A DNA stretch of 64,000 bases from Bacteroidota bacterium. GTDB taxonomy: Bacteria > Bacteroidota > Bacteroidia > AKYH767-A > OLB10. How positions within the stretch are numbered: the first letter of the stretch is position 1; the number at the start of each line of letters is the position of its first letter. Below the pieces are notes generated by a model. The model made no database searches and was not told the origin of the DNA. It saw nothing but the letters and a program-made list of their open reading frames with translations. The position numbers and the translations under genes were made by a program. Location: positions 1-64,000 of the forward strand of contig JAHEYP010000002.1 of NCBI GenBank assembly GCA_023251535.1, written 5' to 3'. Positions 51,566-61,557 of the stretch are shown here, one piece after another.

Positions 51566-52674
51566 TGAAATATTACGTGATTGCCGGCGAGGCTTCAGGC
51601 GATTTGCACGGTGCAAATCTGTTACATCAGCTCAAAAAGCATGATGCGAATGCTTCTTTTCGTTGCTGGGGTGGCGACTTAATGAAAGCCGAAGGTGCTG
51701 AATTAGTAAAGCATTACCGCGATTTAGCGTTCATGGGATTTCTTGAAGTGATTAAAAACCTCAAGACCATACTTTCAAATATCGACTATTGTAAAAAAGA
51801 TATCCTCGATTATGCTCCTGATGTTTTGGTGTTAATCGACTATCCTGGATTTAACCTACGCATAGCCGAATTTGCTAAGCAACAAGGAATTAAAGTTGTT
51901 TATTATATCTCTCCGCAAGTTTGGGCATGGAAACAATCGCGCGTGAAAAAGATCAAACGCGATGTTGATCTCATGCTGGTGATTCTTCCTTTTGAAAAGG
52001 ACTTTTATAAAAAGTTCGGCATGGAAGTGAAATTTGTGGGACATCCTTTGCTCGATGCAATTGCTAAATTTAAGTTGCCGGAAAATGCGGGACAAGTTCA
52101 ACTGAATTTGCCCAACGATAAACCACTTATTGCCTTATTGCCTGGAAGTCGCAAGCAAGAGATCGATGTGAAATTACCCATCATGTTATCGGTGGTTGAT
52201 TCCTTTCCGGAATACCGATTTGTGATAGCAGGAGCACCGGGACAAACAGCAGAAGTTTATCGCGAACATATCGGTAATAAAGACATTCATTTGATTTTCG
52301 GTGAGACGTATCCGTTATTAAATGCAGCACATGCCGCATTGGTAACAAGCGGAACAGCGACGTTAGAAACTGCTTTATTTAAAGTGCCCGAAGTAGTTTG
52401 TTATAAGGGTAGTTACGTTTCTTATGTGATTGCAAAACAGCTTGTGAAAATCAAGTTTATTTCACTCGTAAATTTGATCATGGATCGCATGGTAGTGACT
52501 GAATTAATTCAAGAAGAACTCAACAAAAAAAATGTGGAAGTTGAATTAAGAAAGATTTTATCGGGTGCGGGACGCGAAAAAATGATGCAGGATTATAACG
52601 AACTAGAACGCGTTCTAGGCGGACCAGGTGCATCAGACCAAGCAGCAAAAGCTATTGTTGAAATGATGAAATAG
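51565..52674 (+). CDS. lpxB: Lipid-A-disaccharide synthase
   Basis: GT19 glycosyltransferase that joins UDP-2,3-diacylglucosamine and lipid X to give the lipid A disaccharide at the inner membrane. ~369 residues. Seen: YYVIAGEASGDLHGANLL at the start, RCWGGDLM, VLIDYPGFNLRIAEFAK, YYISPQVWAWKQSRVKKIK, LLPGSRKQEI and ALVTSGTATLETALFKVPEVVCYK. ATG 51565 overlaps the previous stop as TGATG; a GTG at 51562 is an alternative. Last gene of the surE unit. Confidence 0.96.
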   Translation: MKYYVIAGEASGDLHGANLLHQLKKHDANASFRCWGGDLMKAEGAELVKHYRDLAFMGFLEVIKNLKTILSNIDYCKKDILDYAPDVLVLIDYPGFNLRIAEFAKQQGIKVVYYISPQVWAWKQSRVKKIKRDVDLMLVILPFEKDFYKKFGMEVKFVGHPLLDAIAKFKLPENAGQVQLNLPNDKPLIALLPGSRKQEIDVKLPIMLSVVDSFPEYRFVIAGAPGQTAEVYREHIGNKDIHLIFGETYPLLNAAHAALVTSGTATLETALFKVPEVVCYKGSYVSYVIAKQLVKIKFISLVNLIMDRMVVTELIQEELNKKNVEVELRKILSGAGREKMMQDYNELERVLGGPGASDQAAKAIVEMMK

Positions 52675-52828
52675 GTTTAGTTAACGTTCTTAAAAATGGT
52701 TTGCCTTTTTTGTTATAGTTACTGGGCAAACAGAAGGTTTTTGGTCTTTGTGTTTACTTATTCTTGGTGACTTTAATCTCTGTTAATCACCGAATTGTAG
52801 CTTTTTTCAAGCTACAATATTATTGTCG

Positions 52829-53127
52829 AACGGTATATCAGAATCTATATTCGAAGCGGAACGTCCGCCTTAAATTTTTGCGGAAAGAACGATGAGAACG
52901 GAAACGATAGAAAGAAACACTGCCCGAGACATGAAGCGTCGACGCAGGAGACGATTCAGGGCGAGTTTGTTTCTTTCCGTTGGAGTTGAAATCGTTCCCG
53001 CTAAAAAATTTACAGCGGCGGTTTTTTTGCTTACTTTTTCAACTGAAGGAAAAAGTAAGAGCCGTCGCGCGGCTACAGCGCGTTGGAAGAGGGAAAATGT
53101 TTTATCCTGTATTCCTATCATTGAATT
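52829..53127 (-). repeat. Dispersed 0.3-kb repeat, copy 2 (inverted)
   Basis: Reverse complement matches 29826-30099: ends and the central block (GGGAACGATTTCAACTCCAACGGAAAGAAACAAACTCG) are nearly identical. Internal variable parts differ: here CTTACTTTTTC/GAAAAAGTAAG forms a 10-11-bp stem and GCCCTGA...TCTCGGGC closes another loop. The open frame on the minus strand (53121-52870) ends with the same peptide as copy 1 but the frames do not stay aligned. Confidence 0.85.
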
Positions 53128-53341
53128 ATTTTAAGAAGGAATTTGCATCAGAATTGGATTTCAATCAAAATTAGTCATCACTTATTAGACAAGTTAATAG
53201 GGTGATTATAAATCAATGAAAACTTACGGGTTTTCGATTGATTTCTTTCCTCGAGTCTTTAAAAACGAAATACATATAGCGCTAAAAAACGCAGGGTACC
53301 GAAAGACGCAGAAAACCTCAACTCCAAAACTCAATCATTCT
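53128..53341. other. Intergenic sequence after the repeat
   Basis: A+T-rich, no reading frame of note. Together with 52675-52828 and the repeat it forms a 667-bp gene-free stretch between lpxB and ssb. Confidence 0.5.
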
Positions 53342-53695
53342 TTATTCTACATCATTTTTTGTGTTGCCGGTAAGCAACATGATATCGTTAACTAATACTT
53401 CGGTATAGTACTTTTTTTGTCCCGATTTATCAGTGTAATTACGGTTAACCAATTTGCCTTCAACTACGGCTTTATTGCCCACTTTGGCGTATTTCTCAAC
53501 GTAATCGGCCGTTTTTCCCCATGCTGTGAGGTTATGCCATTGAGTTTCTGTAACACGTTCGCCCTTACTGTTTTTGTAAGTATCGTTGGTGGCGATGGAT
53601 ATTTTAACCAGTTTTAAGCCGCCATCGAGGGTTTTTACTTCTGGGTTTGTCCCGAGATTGCCAATTAAATTGACTCTGTTTTTCAAATTTTTCAT
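53342..53695 (-). CDS. ssb: Short single-stranded DNA-binding protein
   Basis: A 117-residue OB-fold SSB. Seen: NRVNLIGNLGTNPEVKTLDGG, LVKISIATND, QWHNLTAWGKTADYVEKYAKVG, VEGKLVNRNYTDKSG and KYYTEVLVNDIMLL, all typical of bacterial SSB. The protein stops right after the OB fold (TGNTKNDVE) and lacks the linker and acidic DDDIPF-type tail through which housekeeping SSB binds partner proteins. It may be an accessory SSB, with the main ssb elsewhere in the genome. Confidence 0.9.
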   Translation of the reverse strand: MKNLKNRVNLIGNLGTNPEVKTLDGGLKLVKISIATNDTYKNSKGERVTETQWHNLTAWGKTADYVEKYAKVGNKAVVEGKLVNRNYTDKSGQKKYYTEVLVNDIMLLTGNTKNDVE

Positions 53696-54093
53696 GATGA
53701 TTTTGTTTGCAATTTTTACGTGAATTCAGCAGATCTTCCGGAAGGGCTGATATTGATGTCGGCAAAGATGGGGTAGCCATAAAGCATTAGTCGGGAGTTA
53801 CGCATTTACATTCGTTTACAAACGGTTAACCGATTACAAATGCTTTCAAAATATGCCCAAAATGGCTGCAAATTGAAGGATTTTAAGAGAGAAAATTACC
53901 AAAAATCGTCAAAGCGAAAATTTGGCGAGGTTATTAAAATGGAGCTGTTAATAGAATGTAAACGAAGAATCGTAGCTGCTTAAAATCCATATTATTTTTG
54001 GATCACGTTAAACAAGGCGTCATTTTTTTAGTTCCCGGGCGATTGTTTAAATGCTAATGATTAAAGCATGTTCATTTTTAAAAAGATCAACAA
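53696..54093. other. Divergent intergenic region upstream of ssb, with palindrome
   Basis: About 400 bp between divergent genes. CGGTTAACCG (53823-53832) is a perfect 10-bp palindrome inside a larger quasi-symmetric stretch running from GCATTTA to TACAAATGC (53802-53843). Otherwise A+T-rich without genes. Confidence 0.5.
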
Positions 54094-54534
54094 ATGGAAA
54101 AACACTGTCTGGAATGTTCCGACAAGCTACGAGGTCGTACCGACAAGAAATTCTGCACCGATATGTGCAGAAATGCCTACAACAACAGGCTCAACAGCAA
54201 CATTAACAATTACGTCAGGAACGTAAATAATGTACTAAAGCGCAACAGAAGGATTCTGGAAGCCTTAACGGTTTTGAACGAATCGAAGATCCACAAAGGC
54301 AAACTGATTGAAATGGGATTCGATTTCAAATATTTCACGCATAAGAAATCGGTGAGGGCTGGAGTGATTTATTTCTGTTATGATTTGGGATATCTGGCTA
54401 CGGAAAAAGACGATTATGTATCCATCAAATTATCGATGCTCGAACTGGAAGCTGAAATGGTGAGTATTGCGGCGGAGCCGAATCCGAAATATAAAAGTAG
54501 AATGTCGGATGGAGAAAGGACTGAATTAAGGTGA
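54094..54534 (+). CDS. Zinc-finger-like protein of unknown function
   Basis: A 146-residue protein starting with a treble-clef-like cysteine motif: HCLECSDKLRGR then KKFCTDMCRNAYNN (CxxC...CxxxC within the first 25 residues), followed by a basic Asn/Arg-rich segment (NNRLNSNINNYVRNVNNVLKRNRR) and a globular C-terminal ~85 residues (GKLIEMGFDFKYFTHKKSVRAGVIYFCYDLGYLA). Zinc and nucleic-acid binding are likely, by analogy with similar fingers. It is divergent from ssb, and shares a long hairpin with the convergent TPR gene. Confidence 0.7.
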   Translation: MEKHCLECSDKLRGRTDKKFCTDMCRNAYNNRLNSNINNYVRNVNNVLKRNRRILEALTVLNESKIHKGKLIEMGFDFKYFTHKKSVRAGVIYFCYDLGYLATEKDDYVSIKLSMLELEAEMVSIAAEPNPKYKSRMSDGERTELR

Positions 54535-54647
54535 AAAATGCACTTTGGTTGAAACAGCCAAAATCGGACGATTTCCAGGGAAATACCGCCATTTATTTAC
54601 CTGGAAATTCAACTCCTTCTGTTATATAATTAATATTATGTTAAATA

Positions 54648-54694
54648 GCAAATAGCTGAAAAAGAGGGCTATGACCCTCTTTTTCGCTATTTGC
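54648..54694. terminator. Long-stem terminator between convergent genes
   Basis: GCAAATAGC-T-GAAAAAGAGGG pairs with CCCTCTTTTTC-GCTATTTGC: 20 paired bases with one bulged T and a 6-nt loop (54669-54674). It lies 3 nt past the TPR gene stop; poly-T is internal to the stem. Confidence 0.8.
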
Positions 54695-54696
54695 GT

Positions 54697-55851
54697 TTAC
54701 TTTTTAGCTGCATCAATTGCAGCTTTAATTGCTTCCGCTTTTTTGGTATCACCTATTCTCACGTACAAAGTTTTGAGTGATTGAAGTGTTGCCATATCTG
54801 TCGGATTTAGATCATGCGCCTTTTCAAGGTATGGTTGCGATTCCTTGAATTTAGCGTCGAATTGCTTCTTCGCCGCATCATATGCCGCTACCTTGCTTGC
54901 CGGTATATCGTTTGCCTTGTTCGCCATTTCAGCTGCCTGATTATAATACATCGCTCCCAAGTTGTAATTGGCATCGAAATATTCAGGTTTCAGCTCAAGT
55001 GCTTTCTTATAAGCAGCTTCTGCTTCAGCAGTTTTCTTTAACTGATCAGCTAATACCGCTTTATTGAAATACAATGTCGCGTTTGCAGGATCTTTCTGGA
55101 TTGCTTGATCGATTTGAGCAAAAGCTTCATTTGTGCGTCCTGTTAATAGATACAGGTTCAATTGTTTAGTAATTAAGTCCTTATCTTCTGGAAACTTTGT
55201 TCTTCCTTCGTTTAAAGTCTTTAATGTGTTATTGGTATCCTTTGCATCGAAATACAAACTTGATAGAATCATGTAGGTTTTAGCTCCTCCATAATTCATG
55301 TCGGATAATTGCTTGTAATAGCTAATTGCTAAAGGCGCATTTCCCGAGCGATCAGCTGCTAAAGCTGCATTCGACATTGCCAAAGTATCCGTTTCGTTAT
55401 AGAACTTCTTTTTAAGAGAAATTCCTGTTTCGAAGGCTGTTAATGATTCGCTGTATTTCTTCGCTTTGAAGAGCTCAACTCCTTCATTCATAATGCCTAC
55501 CGTTAACGAACCCATTCTTTTCTGGATATCTTCGGTATACTCTTTGTCTTTCGCATCTAATTCATTCGCCTTTTCAAATGCTTTACGTGCTTCATCGATT
55601 GATCCCGGTTTTAATGCCGCAAACTTCTCGTTTTTCGATTCGTAAATCGCTTGGTAGATACATCCTTTATAATACCAGGTCTTCGACATGCCCATTGAAC
55701 CTTCGTTCGTAGATGCTCCGTCGATTGCCGTTTTGGCTTTATCAAGATCGTCGTAACGTAAATAATTGATGGCAGATTGAACGGCAGCTTTTTGTGCCAC
55801 TACCATCTGCACTGAAAGTAACAGTGCAAATAAAACTGAAATCTTTTTCAT
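54697..55851 (-). CDS. TPR-repeat exported protein
   Basis: A 384-residue protein with a signal peptide (residues 1-19, ending VVAQ) and about eight to nine tetratricopeptide repeats, e.g. AALKPGSIDEARKAFEKANELD, KYSESLTAFETGISLKKKF, NATLYFNKAVLADQLKKTAEAEAAYKKALELKPEYFDANYNLGAMYYNQA and SQPYLEKAHDLNPTDMATLQSLKTL-type units. A periplasmic scaffold function is likely. It follows gyrA by 21 bp on the same strand, so it is probably co-transcribed although functionally distinct. Confidence 0.88.
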   Translation of the reverse strand: MKKISVLFALLLSVQMVVAQKAAVQSAINYLRYDDLDKAKTAIDGASTNEGSMGMSKTWYYKGCIYQAIYESKNEKFAALKPGSIDEARKAFEKANELDAKDKEYTEDIQKRMGSLTVGIMNEGVELFKAKKYSESLTAFETGISLKKKFYNETDTLAMSNAALAADRSGNAPLAISYYKQLSDMNYGGAKTYMILSSLYFDAKDTNNTLKTLNEGRTKFPEDKDLITKQLNLYLLTGRTNEAFAQIDQAIQKDPANATLYFNKAVLADQLKKTAEAEAAYKKALELKPEYFDANYNLGAMYYNQAAEMANKANDIPASKVAAYDAAKKQFDAKFKESQPYLEKAHDLNPTDMATLQSLKTLYVRIGDTKKAEAIKAAIDAAKK

Positions 55852-55872
55852 TATCAGCTGTTTATGGTTTTA

Positions 55873-58473
55873 TTATTCGTTTGTTTCTGGAGCTTCAGGT
55901 GCTGCATTATCAGTTCCCGGTTCTTCACCGTTATTTGGTTCTGATGGTGCTTCCGCATCTGTATTTTCTACTCCTTCTGTTGTTGCTGTTATTTCTGTCG
56001 GTTCTGATAAATCGATTTCTGATGCTAATACACTTTCTTCGATTTTAGCTACCGATGCAATATCGTCGTCGTCGCCCAAGCGAATTAACTTCACTCCTTG
56101 CGTTGCTCTTCCCATTACGCGAAGATCGTTAACCGACATACGGATAGTAATTCCGTTTTTAGTGATGATCATTAATTCATCGCCGTCAACTACGGATTTA
56201 ATCGCTACTAATTGTCCAGTTTTCTCGGTAATTTGAAGCGTCTTCACTCCTTTTCCACCACGATTTGTTACGCGATAGTCCTCAAGATCAGTACGTTTTC
56301 CATATCCTTTTTCAGAAACTACTAATACGGTTTCCTTCACTTGATCTTGAATACAAACCATTCCGATTACCTCGTCATTCGTTTCGTCGAGCGATACTCC
56401 ACGTACTCCGGAAGCATTTCTTCCCATCGGACGAACAGTGCTTTCGTTGAAACGGATAGCTCTACCCGATTTCACGGCTAAGAGGATTTCATTTTTACCG
56501 TTCGTTAAACGTGCTTCTAATAACTCATCACCATCGTTGATGGTAATGGCGTTGATACCATTTTGACGAGGACGAGAATACGCTTCTAATTGCGTTTTCT
56601 TAATTGTACCCTGGCGAGTACATAAGATGATGAAGTTATTATTGAGGTAATCTTCAACATGTAAGTTATTTACGTTGATGAAAGCTCTCACTTTATCATC
56701 AGGCGAAATATTAATTAAATTCTGAAGTGCTCTTCCTTTCGATGTTTTTGTTCCTTCAGGGATTTCGAAAATTCTTAGCCAGAAACATTTACCTTTTTCG
56801 GTGAATAATAATAAGTAGTTATGGTTAGTAGCTACAAACAAATGTTCAACGAAGTCTTCATCACGCGTAGCGGTACCCATTGCACCTTTACCTCCACGAC
56901 TTTGTGTGCGGTATTCGTTCAGTGCAGTACGCTTGATATATCCCATGTGAGAGATAGTAATAACTACAGCTTCATCGGCTATCATGTCTTCCATGCTGAT
57001 ATCATCGGCCATGTAAACGATCTCCGTGCGACGCTCATCGCCATACTTCTCTAACATTTCGTTCATCTCGCCTTTTAGAATTTTCATTCTAAGTACTTCA
57101 TCGGCAAGGACTTCCTTGTAATAGTCAATCATTTTCTTGATCTCGGCGTACTCTTCGCGGATTTTATCACGCTCAAGTCCCGTTAATCGTTGTAAACGCA
57201 TTTCGAGGATTGCCTTCGACTGAATTTCACTCAGTTGGAAGCTTTCCATCAAGCCGTTTTTCGCTTCATCTGGAGTTTGAGACTTACGGATTAACGCAAT
57301 TACTTCGTCGAGGTGATCGAGTGCTATCAATAATCCTTCCAAAATATGCGCACGTTTTTCCGCCTCCGCTAATTCGTAACGAGTTTTACGAATCAATACT
57401 TCATGACGGTGCTCCACATAATAGTGAATCATATCTTTCAGATTCAACATCATTGGGCGTCCCGCAACAAGAGCGATATTATTTACGCTAAAAGAATTTT
57501 GAAGGTCGGTGTACTTATACAAATTGTTAAGCACCACGTTTGCCATTGCATCACGTTTAATTTCATAAACGATACGCATACCATCACGATCCGACTCATC
57601 GCGGATATCGCTGATACCTTCTAGTTTTTTATCATTGATCAAGTCAGCCGTCTTTTTAATCATGTCGGCTTTATTCACTTGAAAAGGAATTTCTGTAACG
57701 ATAATTCGTTCGCGACCGTTATCAGTATTCTCGATAATAGCTTTCGCACGAATCACAATTCTTCCACGTCCCGTTTCTAAAGCATCCTTAACGCCAGTAT
57801 ATCCGTAGATAATTCCGCCGGTAGGGAAATCAGGAGCTTTTACATACTTCATTAAATCCTCAATCGTGATATCGCGGTTATCAATATATGCCATAATGGC
57901 ATTCAATACTTCCGTGATATTATGCGGAGCCATATTGGTAGCCATACCTACGGCAATACCAGACGCTCCATTAATTAATAAATTCGGGATTTTAGCAGGA
58001 AGTACAGTTGGTTCTTCCAGCGTATCGTCGAAGTTAAGTTTGAAATCGACAGTATCTTTATCGATATCATTTAACATTTCTTCAGCGATCTTCTTCAAGC
58101 GAGCCTCGGTATAACGCATGGCAGCTGGACTATCGCCATCTACCGATCCGAAGTTACCTTGTCCATCGACTAACGTATAACGTAATGACCAATCTTGGGC
58201 CATACGCACCATTGCATCATAAACGGAAGTATCGCCATGAGGATGGAATTTACCCAAAACCTCTCCAACGATCCTTGCGGACTTCTTGTGCGCGCGATTT
58301 GACATTACGCCCAACTCTTGCATTCCAAACAATACCCTGCGATGTACGGGCTTTAAACCATCCCTTACATCCGGTAAGGCACGTGATACAATTACCGACA
58401 TCGAATAATCGATGTAGGCCGTTTTCATTTCATCTTCGATGTTAATTCGAATAATCTTTTCGCCTTCTGCCAT
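55873..58473 (-). CDS. gyrA: DNA gyrase subunit A
   Basis: Breakage-reunion subunit of gyrase, which adds negative supercoils to DNA. 866 residues. Seen: [33 protein letters not shown] (residues ~76-86; Thr82 and Asp86 occupy the quinolone-resistance positions equal to E. coli Ser83 and Asp87), catalytic Tyr121 in [10 protein letters not shown], and the GyrA box QSRGGKG followed by C-terminal beta-pinwheel repeats ([24 protein letters not shown]). The GyrA box distinguishes it from topoisomerase IV. The tail is acidic ([20 protein letters not shown]). Upstream is an 11-bp inverted repeat. Confidence 0.97.
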   Translation of the reverse strand: MAEGEKIIRINIEDEMKTAYIDYSMSVIVSRALPDVRDGLKPVHRRVLFGMQELGVMSNRAHKKSARIVGEVLGKFHPHGDTSVYDAMVRMAQDWSLRYTLVDGQGNFGSVDGDSPAAMRYTEARLKKIAEEMLNDIDKDTVDFKLNFDDTLEEPTVLPAKIPNLLINGASGIAVGMATNMAPHNITEVLNAIMAYIDNRDITIEDLMKYVKAPDFPTGGIIYGYTGVKDALETGRGRIVIRAKAIIENTDNGRERIIVTEIPFQVNKADMIKKTADLINDKKLEGISDIRDESDRDGMRIVYEIKRDAMANVVLNNLYKYTDLQNSFSVNNIALVAGRPMMLNLKDMIHYYVEHRHEVLIRKTRYELAEAEKRAHILEGLLIALDHLDEVIALIRKSQTPDEAKNGLMESFQLSEIQSKAILEMRLQRLTGLERDKIREEYAEIKKMIDYYKEVLADEVLRMKILKGEMNEMLEKYGDERRTEIVYMADDISMEDMIADEAVVITISHMGYIKRTALNEYRTQSRGGKGAMGTATRDEDFVEHLFVATNHNYLLLFTEKGKCFWLRIFEIPEGTKTSKGRALQNLINISPDDKVRAFINVNNLHVEDYLNNNFIILCTRQGTIKKTQLEAYSRPRQNGINAITINDGDELLEARLTNGKNEILLAVKSGRAIRFNESTVRPMGRNASGVRGVSLDETNDEVIGMVCIQDQVKETVLVVSEKGYGKRTDLEDYRVTNRGGKGVKTLQITEKTGQLVAIKSVVDGDELMIITKNGITIRMSVNDLRVMGRATQGVKLIRLGDDDDIASVAKIEESVLASEIDLSEPTEITATTEGVENTDAEAPSEPNNGEEPGTDNAAPEAPETNE

Positions 58474-58512
58474 GTATTCTTAATTTCGTGGTACTATGAT
58501 AATTTGTCAGTT

Positions 58513-58547
58513 ACTGTTTTTCAATAATAAACACGCTGAAAAACAGT
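58513..58547 (-). promoter_or_regulatory. 11-bp inverted repeat upstream of gyrA
   Basis: ACTGTTTTTCA (58513-58523) and TGAAAAACAGT (58537-58547) are perfect inverted copies separated by 13 nt, lying 40-74 bp before the gyrA start. It could be an operator, a leader hairpin or an attenuator (poly-T absent). The surrounding 58474-58816 is a 343-bp divergent region towards clpC; TATCTTAG at 58711-58718 is a weak -7 candidate for clpC. Confidence 0.6.
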
Positions 58548-58816
58548 GATTTACAACTGTTAATCGACGTGTTGATAACTCTATTGGACTAATGCACGAA
58601 GTTAATCATTTGGTGGCATATTTTTGGTGGTTGGCGAGAGTAATTATTAACAAAAAGTAATCCCAATGTAAGATCTCATAATTATTACTCAAATCCGGTA
58701 TTGATTCCCTTATCTTAGTGGAAAATCTGAAACGAAAAAGGCAAGATTAAAATACCGGAAGTCACCCCAAAACCTTTTTTAAAACATTACGTTCAACATA
58801 GAAAAAAATTCGGCTA

Positions 58817-61357
58817 ATGGAAGCTAAATTCTCACCCAGAGTAAAAGATGTGATCACTTACAGTCGTGAAGAAGCGTTACGTCTGGGACATGATTATATC
58901 GGTACCGAACATTTATTATTAGGTCTGATTCGCGAAGGCGAAGGCATGGCCATCAAATTTTTAAAATCATTAAACATCAACCTGGTTGAGTTGCGTAAAT
59001 CCGTTGAAAACGCGGTGAAAGGCAGTTCGGGCAGTGTTAATAATTTAAACAATATTCCTTTAACCAAGCAGGCCGAAAAAGCTTTAAAGATTACTTATCT
59101 TGAAGCAAAGATTTTCAAGAGTGAAATCATTGGCACCGAGCATTTGTTATTGGCGATATTAAAAGACGAAGACAACATCGCCACTCAGATACTCAATCAG
59201 TTTGGCATTACTTACGATATTATGCGTGAAGAACTAGAAATGTTCAAATCGAACTTCAAATCAGAAGCTCCTCAGTCGCCAAACGACGACGATCCTTATT
59301 CAAAGGATGATGAAGGTCCTTCTTTCGGTCAGACGAAAAAGACGGCCGACAGCAAATCAAAAACTCCTGTTCTCGATAACTTCGGTCGCGATTTAACGAA
59401 AGCGGCAGAGGAAGGCAAACTGGACCCTATCGTAGGGCGCGAGAAAGAGATTGAGCGTGTATCGCAAATCCTTTCCCGTCGTAAGAAAAACAATCCGATC
59501 CTTATCGGTGAGCCCGGCGTAGGTAAATCGGCTATCGCCGAAGGCTTAGCTTTACGTATTATTCAACGTAAGGTAAGTCGCGTATTGTTTAACAAACGCA
59601 TTGTTACCCTTGATTTAGCTTCTTTAGTGGCAGGTACTAAATACCGTGGTCAGTTTGAAGAGCGTATGAAAGCGGTGATGAATGAATTAGAAAAATCGCC
59701 TGATGTGATCTTGTTTATCGATGAGATTCACACTATCATCGGCGCCGGCGGAGCATCAGGATCATTAGATGCTTCTAATATGTTTAAGCCTGCTTTAGCC
59801 CGTGGCGAAATCCAATGTATTGGTGCTACTACACTCGACGAGTATCGTCAGTATATTGAGAAAGACGGCGCATTAGATCGTCGTTTCCAAAAGGTAATTG
59901 TAGATCCTACTTCTGTAGAGGAAACAGTTCAAATTTTAGGGAACATTAAAGAGAAATACGAAGAACATCACCATGTAAATTATACTGATGGTGCTATTGA
60001 AGCTTGCGTGAAGTTAACGAACCGTTATATCACCGATCGTTTCCTTCCAGATAAAGCGATTGACGCCTTAGACGAAGCTGGTTCTCGTGTCCATATTTCC
60101 AATATTCACGTACCTCAAAATATCATCGACCTTGAAACAAAAGTGTCGGATATTAAGGTGGAAAAAAATCGTGTTGTCCGCAGCCAAAAGTATGAAGAGG
60201 CAGCTCGCCTTCGTGATACTGAAAAGCAACTTTTAGAGCAATTAGATACTGCTAAAAAAGCGTGGGAAGAGGAAACGAAAACTCAACGTTATACAGTAGA
60301 TGTTGAAGATGTTGCTCAAGTGGTGGCGATGATGAGCGGAATTCCTGTGACGCGTATTGCGCAAGCAGAGACTACTCGCTTATTGAAGATGCCTGATGAA
60401 TTAAAAGGAAAAGTTATTGGTCAGGATGAAGCCGTTAAGAAAGTGGTGAAAGCCATTCAACGTAATCGCGCAGGACTAAAAGACCCTAATAAGCCAATTG
60501 GAACATTTATCTTCTTAGGACCTACTGGAGTTGGTAAAACTGAATTAGCGAAAGTATTAAGTCGTTATTTATTCGATTCGGAAGATGCGTTGATTCGTAT
60601 CGACATGAGTGAATATATGGAGAAGTTTGCCATCTCTCGTCTCGTTGGAGCGCCTCCGGGATATGTAGGATATGAAGAAGGCGGACAGCTGACTGAAAAA
60701 GTTCGACGCAAGCCCTACTCTATCGTATTGTTAGATGAGATTGAGAAAGCACATCCAGATGTATTTAACTTATTGTTACAAGTACTCGACGACGGACAAT
60801 TAACTGACAGTTTAGGACGTAAAATCGACTTCAAGAATACCATTATCATCATGACTTCTAATATTGGTTCACGCCAATTAAAAGAATTCGGACAAGGAGT
60901 AGGATTTAACACCACTGCCCGTTCAAATCAGGCTGATGACAATGCAAGAAGCGTAATTGAAAACTCATTGAAGAAAGCATTCGCTCCTGAATTCTTGAAC
61001 CGTATCGACGACGTAGTTGTATTCAACAGCTTAGTAAAAGAAGACATCTTCAAGATCATCGATATTGAACTCGAAAGTTTATACAAACGCGTAAATGATT
61101 TAGGCTATAAATTAAAATTAACCGACGATGCAAAAGAATTCTTAACCGACCGTGGTTACGACTACAACTTTGGTGCTCGTCCGTTGAAGAGAGCCATTCA
61201 GAAGTTTATCGAAGATCCGATGGCTGAAGAAATCATCAAAGGCGAACTCGCAGAAGGCGATACTATTGAATTAAGCCGCGACGGAGATGCCGATCAACTT
61301 AAGATCAGCATTGTAAAGCCCGGAAAGCCTTCGAAGAAAAAGAAAGAAGAAAGTTAA
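58817..61357 (+). CDS. clpC: ATP-dependent Clp protease ATP-binding subunit ClpC
   Basis: Hsp100 unfoldase that feeds substrates to ClpP. 846 residues. Order: two Clp-N repeats ([29 protein letters not shown] and [25 protein letters not shown]), AAA-1 with Walker [10 protein letters not shown] (~residue 230) and Walker [11 protein letters not shown], the UVR-type middle helix ([19 protein letters not shown]), AAA-2 with Walker [10 protein letters not shown] (~567) and [16 protein letters not shown] MecB/ClpC layout; a basic tail [10 protein letters not shown] ends the protein. Divergent from gyrA and followed by a strong terminator. Confidence 0.97.
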   Translation: MEAKFSPRVKDVITYSREEALRLGHDYIGTEHLLLGLIREGEGMAIKFLKSLNINLVELRKSVENAVKGSSGSVNNLNNIPLTKQAEKALKITYLEAKIFKSEIIGTEHLLLAILKDEDNIATQILNQFGITYDIMREELEMFKSNFKSEAPQSPNDDDPYSKDDEGPSFGQTKKTADSKSKTPVLDNFGRDLTKAAEEGKLDPIVGREKEIERVSQILSRRKKNNPILIGEPGVGKSAIAEGLALRIIQRKVSRVLFNKRIVTLDLASLVAGTKYRGQFEERMKAVMNELEKSPDVILFIDEIHTIIGAGGASGSLDASNMFKPALARGEIQCIGATTLDEYRQYIEKDGALDRRFQKVIVDPTSVEETVQILGNIKEKYEEHHHVNYTDGAIEACVKLTNRYITDRFLPDKAIDALDEAGSRVHISNIHVPQNIIDLETKVSDIKVEKNRVVRSQKYEEAARLRDTEKQLLEQLDTAKKAWEEETKTQRYTVDVEDVAQVVAMMSGIPVTRIAQAETTRLLKMPDELKGKVIGQDEAVKKVVKAIQRNRAGLKDPNKPIGTFIFLGPTGVGKTELAKVLSRYLFDSEDALIRIDMSEYMEKFAISRLVGAPPGYVGYEEGGQLTEKVRRKPYSIVLLDEIEKAHPDVFNLLLQVLDDGQLTDSLGRKIDFKNTIIIMTSNIGSRQLKEFGQGVGFNTTARSNQADDNARSVIENSLKKAFAPEFLNRIDDVVVFNSLVKEDIFKIIDIELESLYKRVNDLGYKLKLTDDAKEFLTDRGYDYNFGARPLKRAIQKFIEDPMAEEIIKGELAEGDTIELSRDGDADQLKISIVKPGKPSKKKKEES

Positions 61358-61366
61358 TATAAAGAA

Positions 61367-61395
61367 AAAGCCCTGAGGAATCAGGGCTTTTTTTA
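61367..61395 (+). terminator. clpC terminator
   Basis: AAAGCCCTGA (61367-61376) pairs with TCAGGGCTTT (61381-61390) around a GGAA loop, followed by TTTTATTT. Confidence 0.9.
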
Positions 61396-61557
61396 TTTGA
61401 AGATTTGAAAATGAGCTTATTTGAAAATGAGGAGCGAAGCTCGAGTTAATGTGCCATTCTAATCCTTTCCCAAACCTTAGGCTGCATATGTTTTTGCTTA
61501 AACAACATACGATTACATTTTTCGAAATTTAACTGTAATTTTAACCAACAAATGAAA

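Noticed and set aside
54648-54694. Retron msr/msd or other RNA gene in the long inverted repeat
   Set aside because: No reverse transcriptase is nearby and the position directly after a stop codon between convergent genes fits a terminator.
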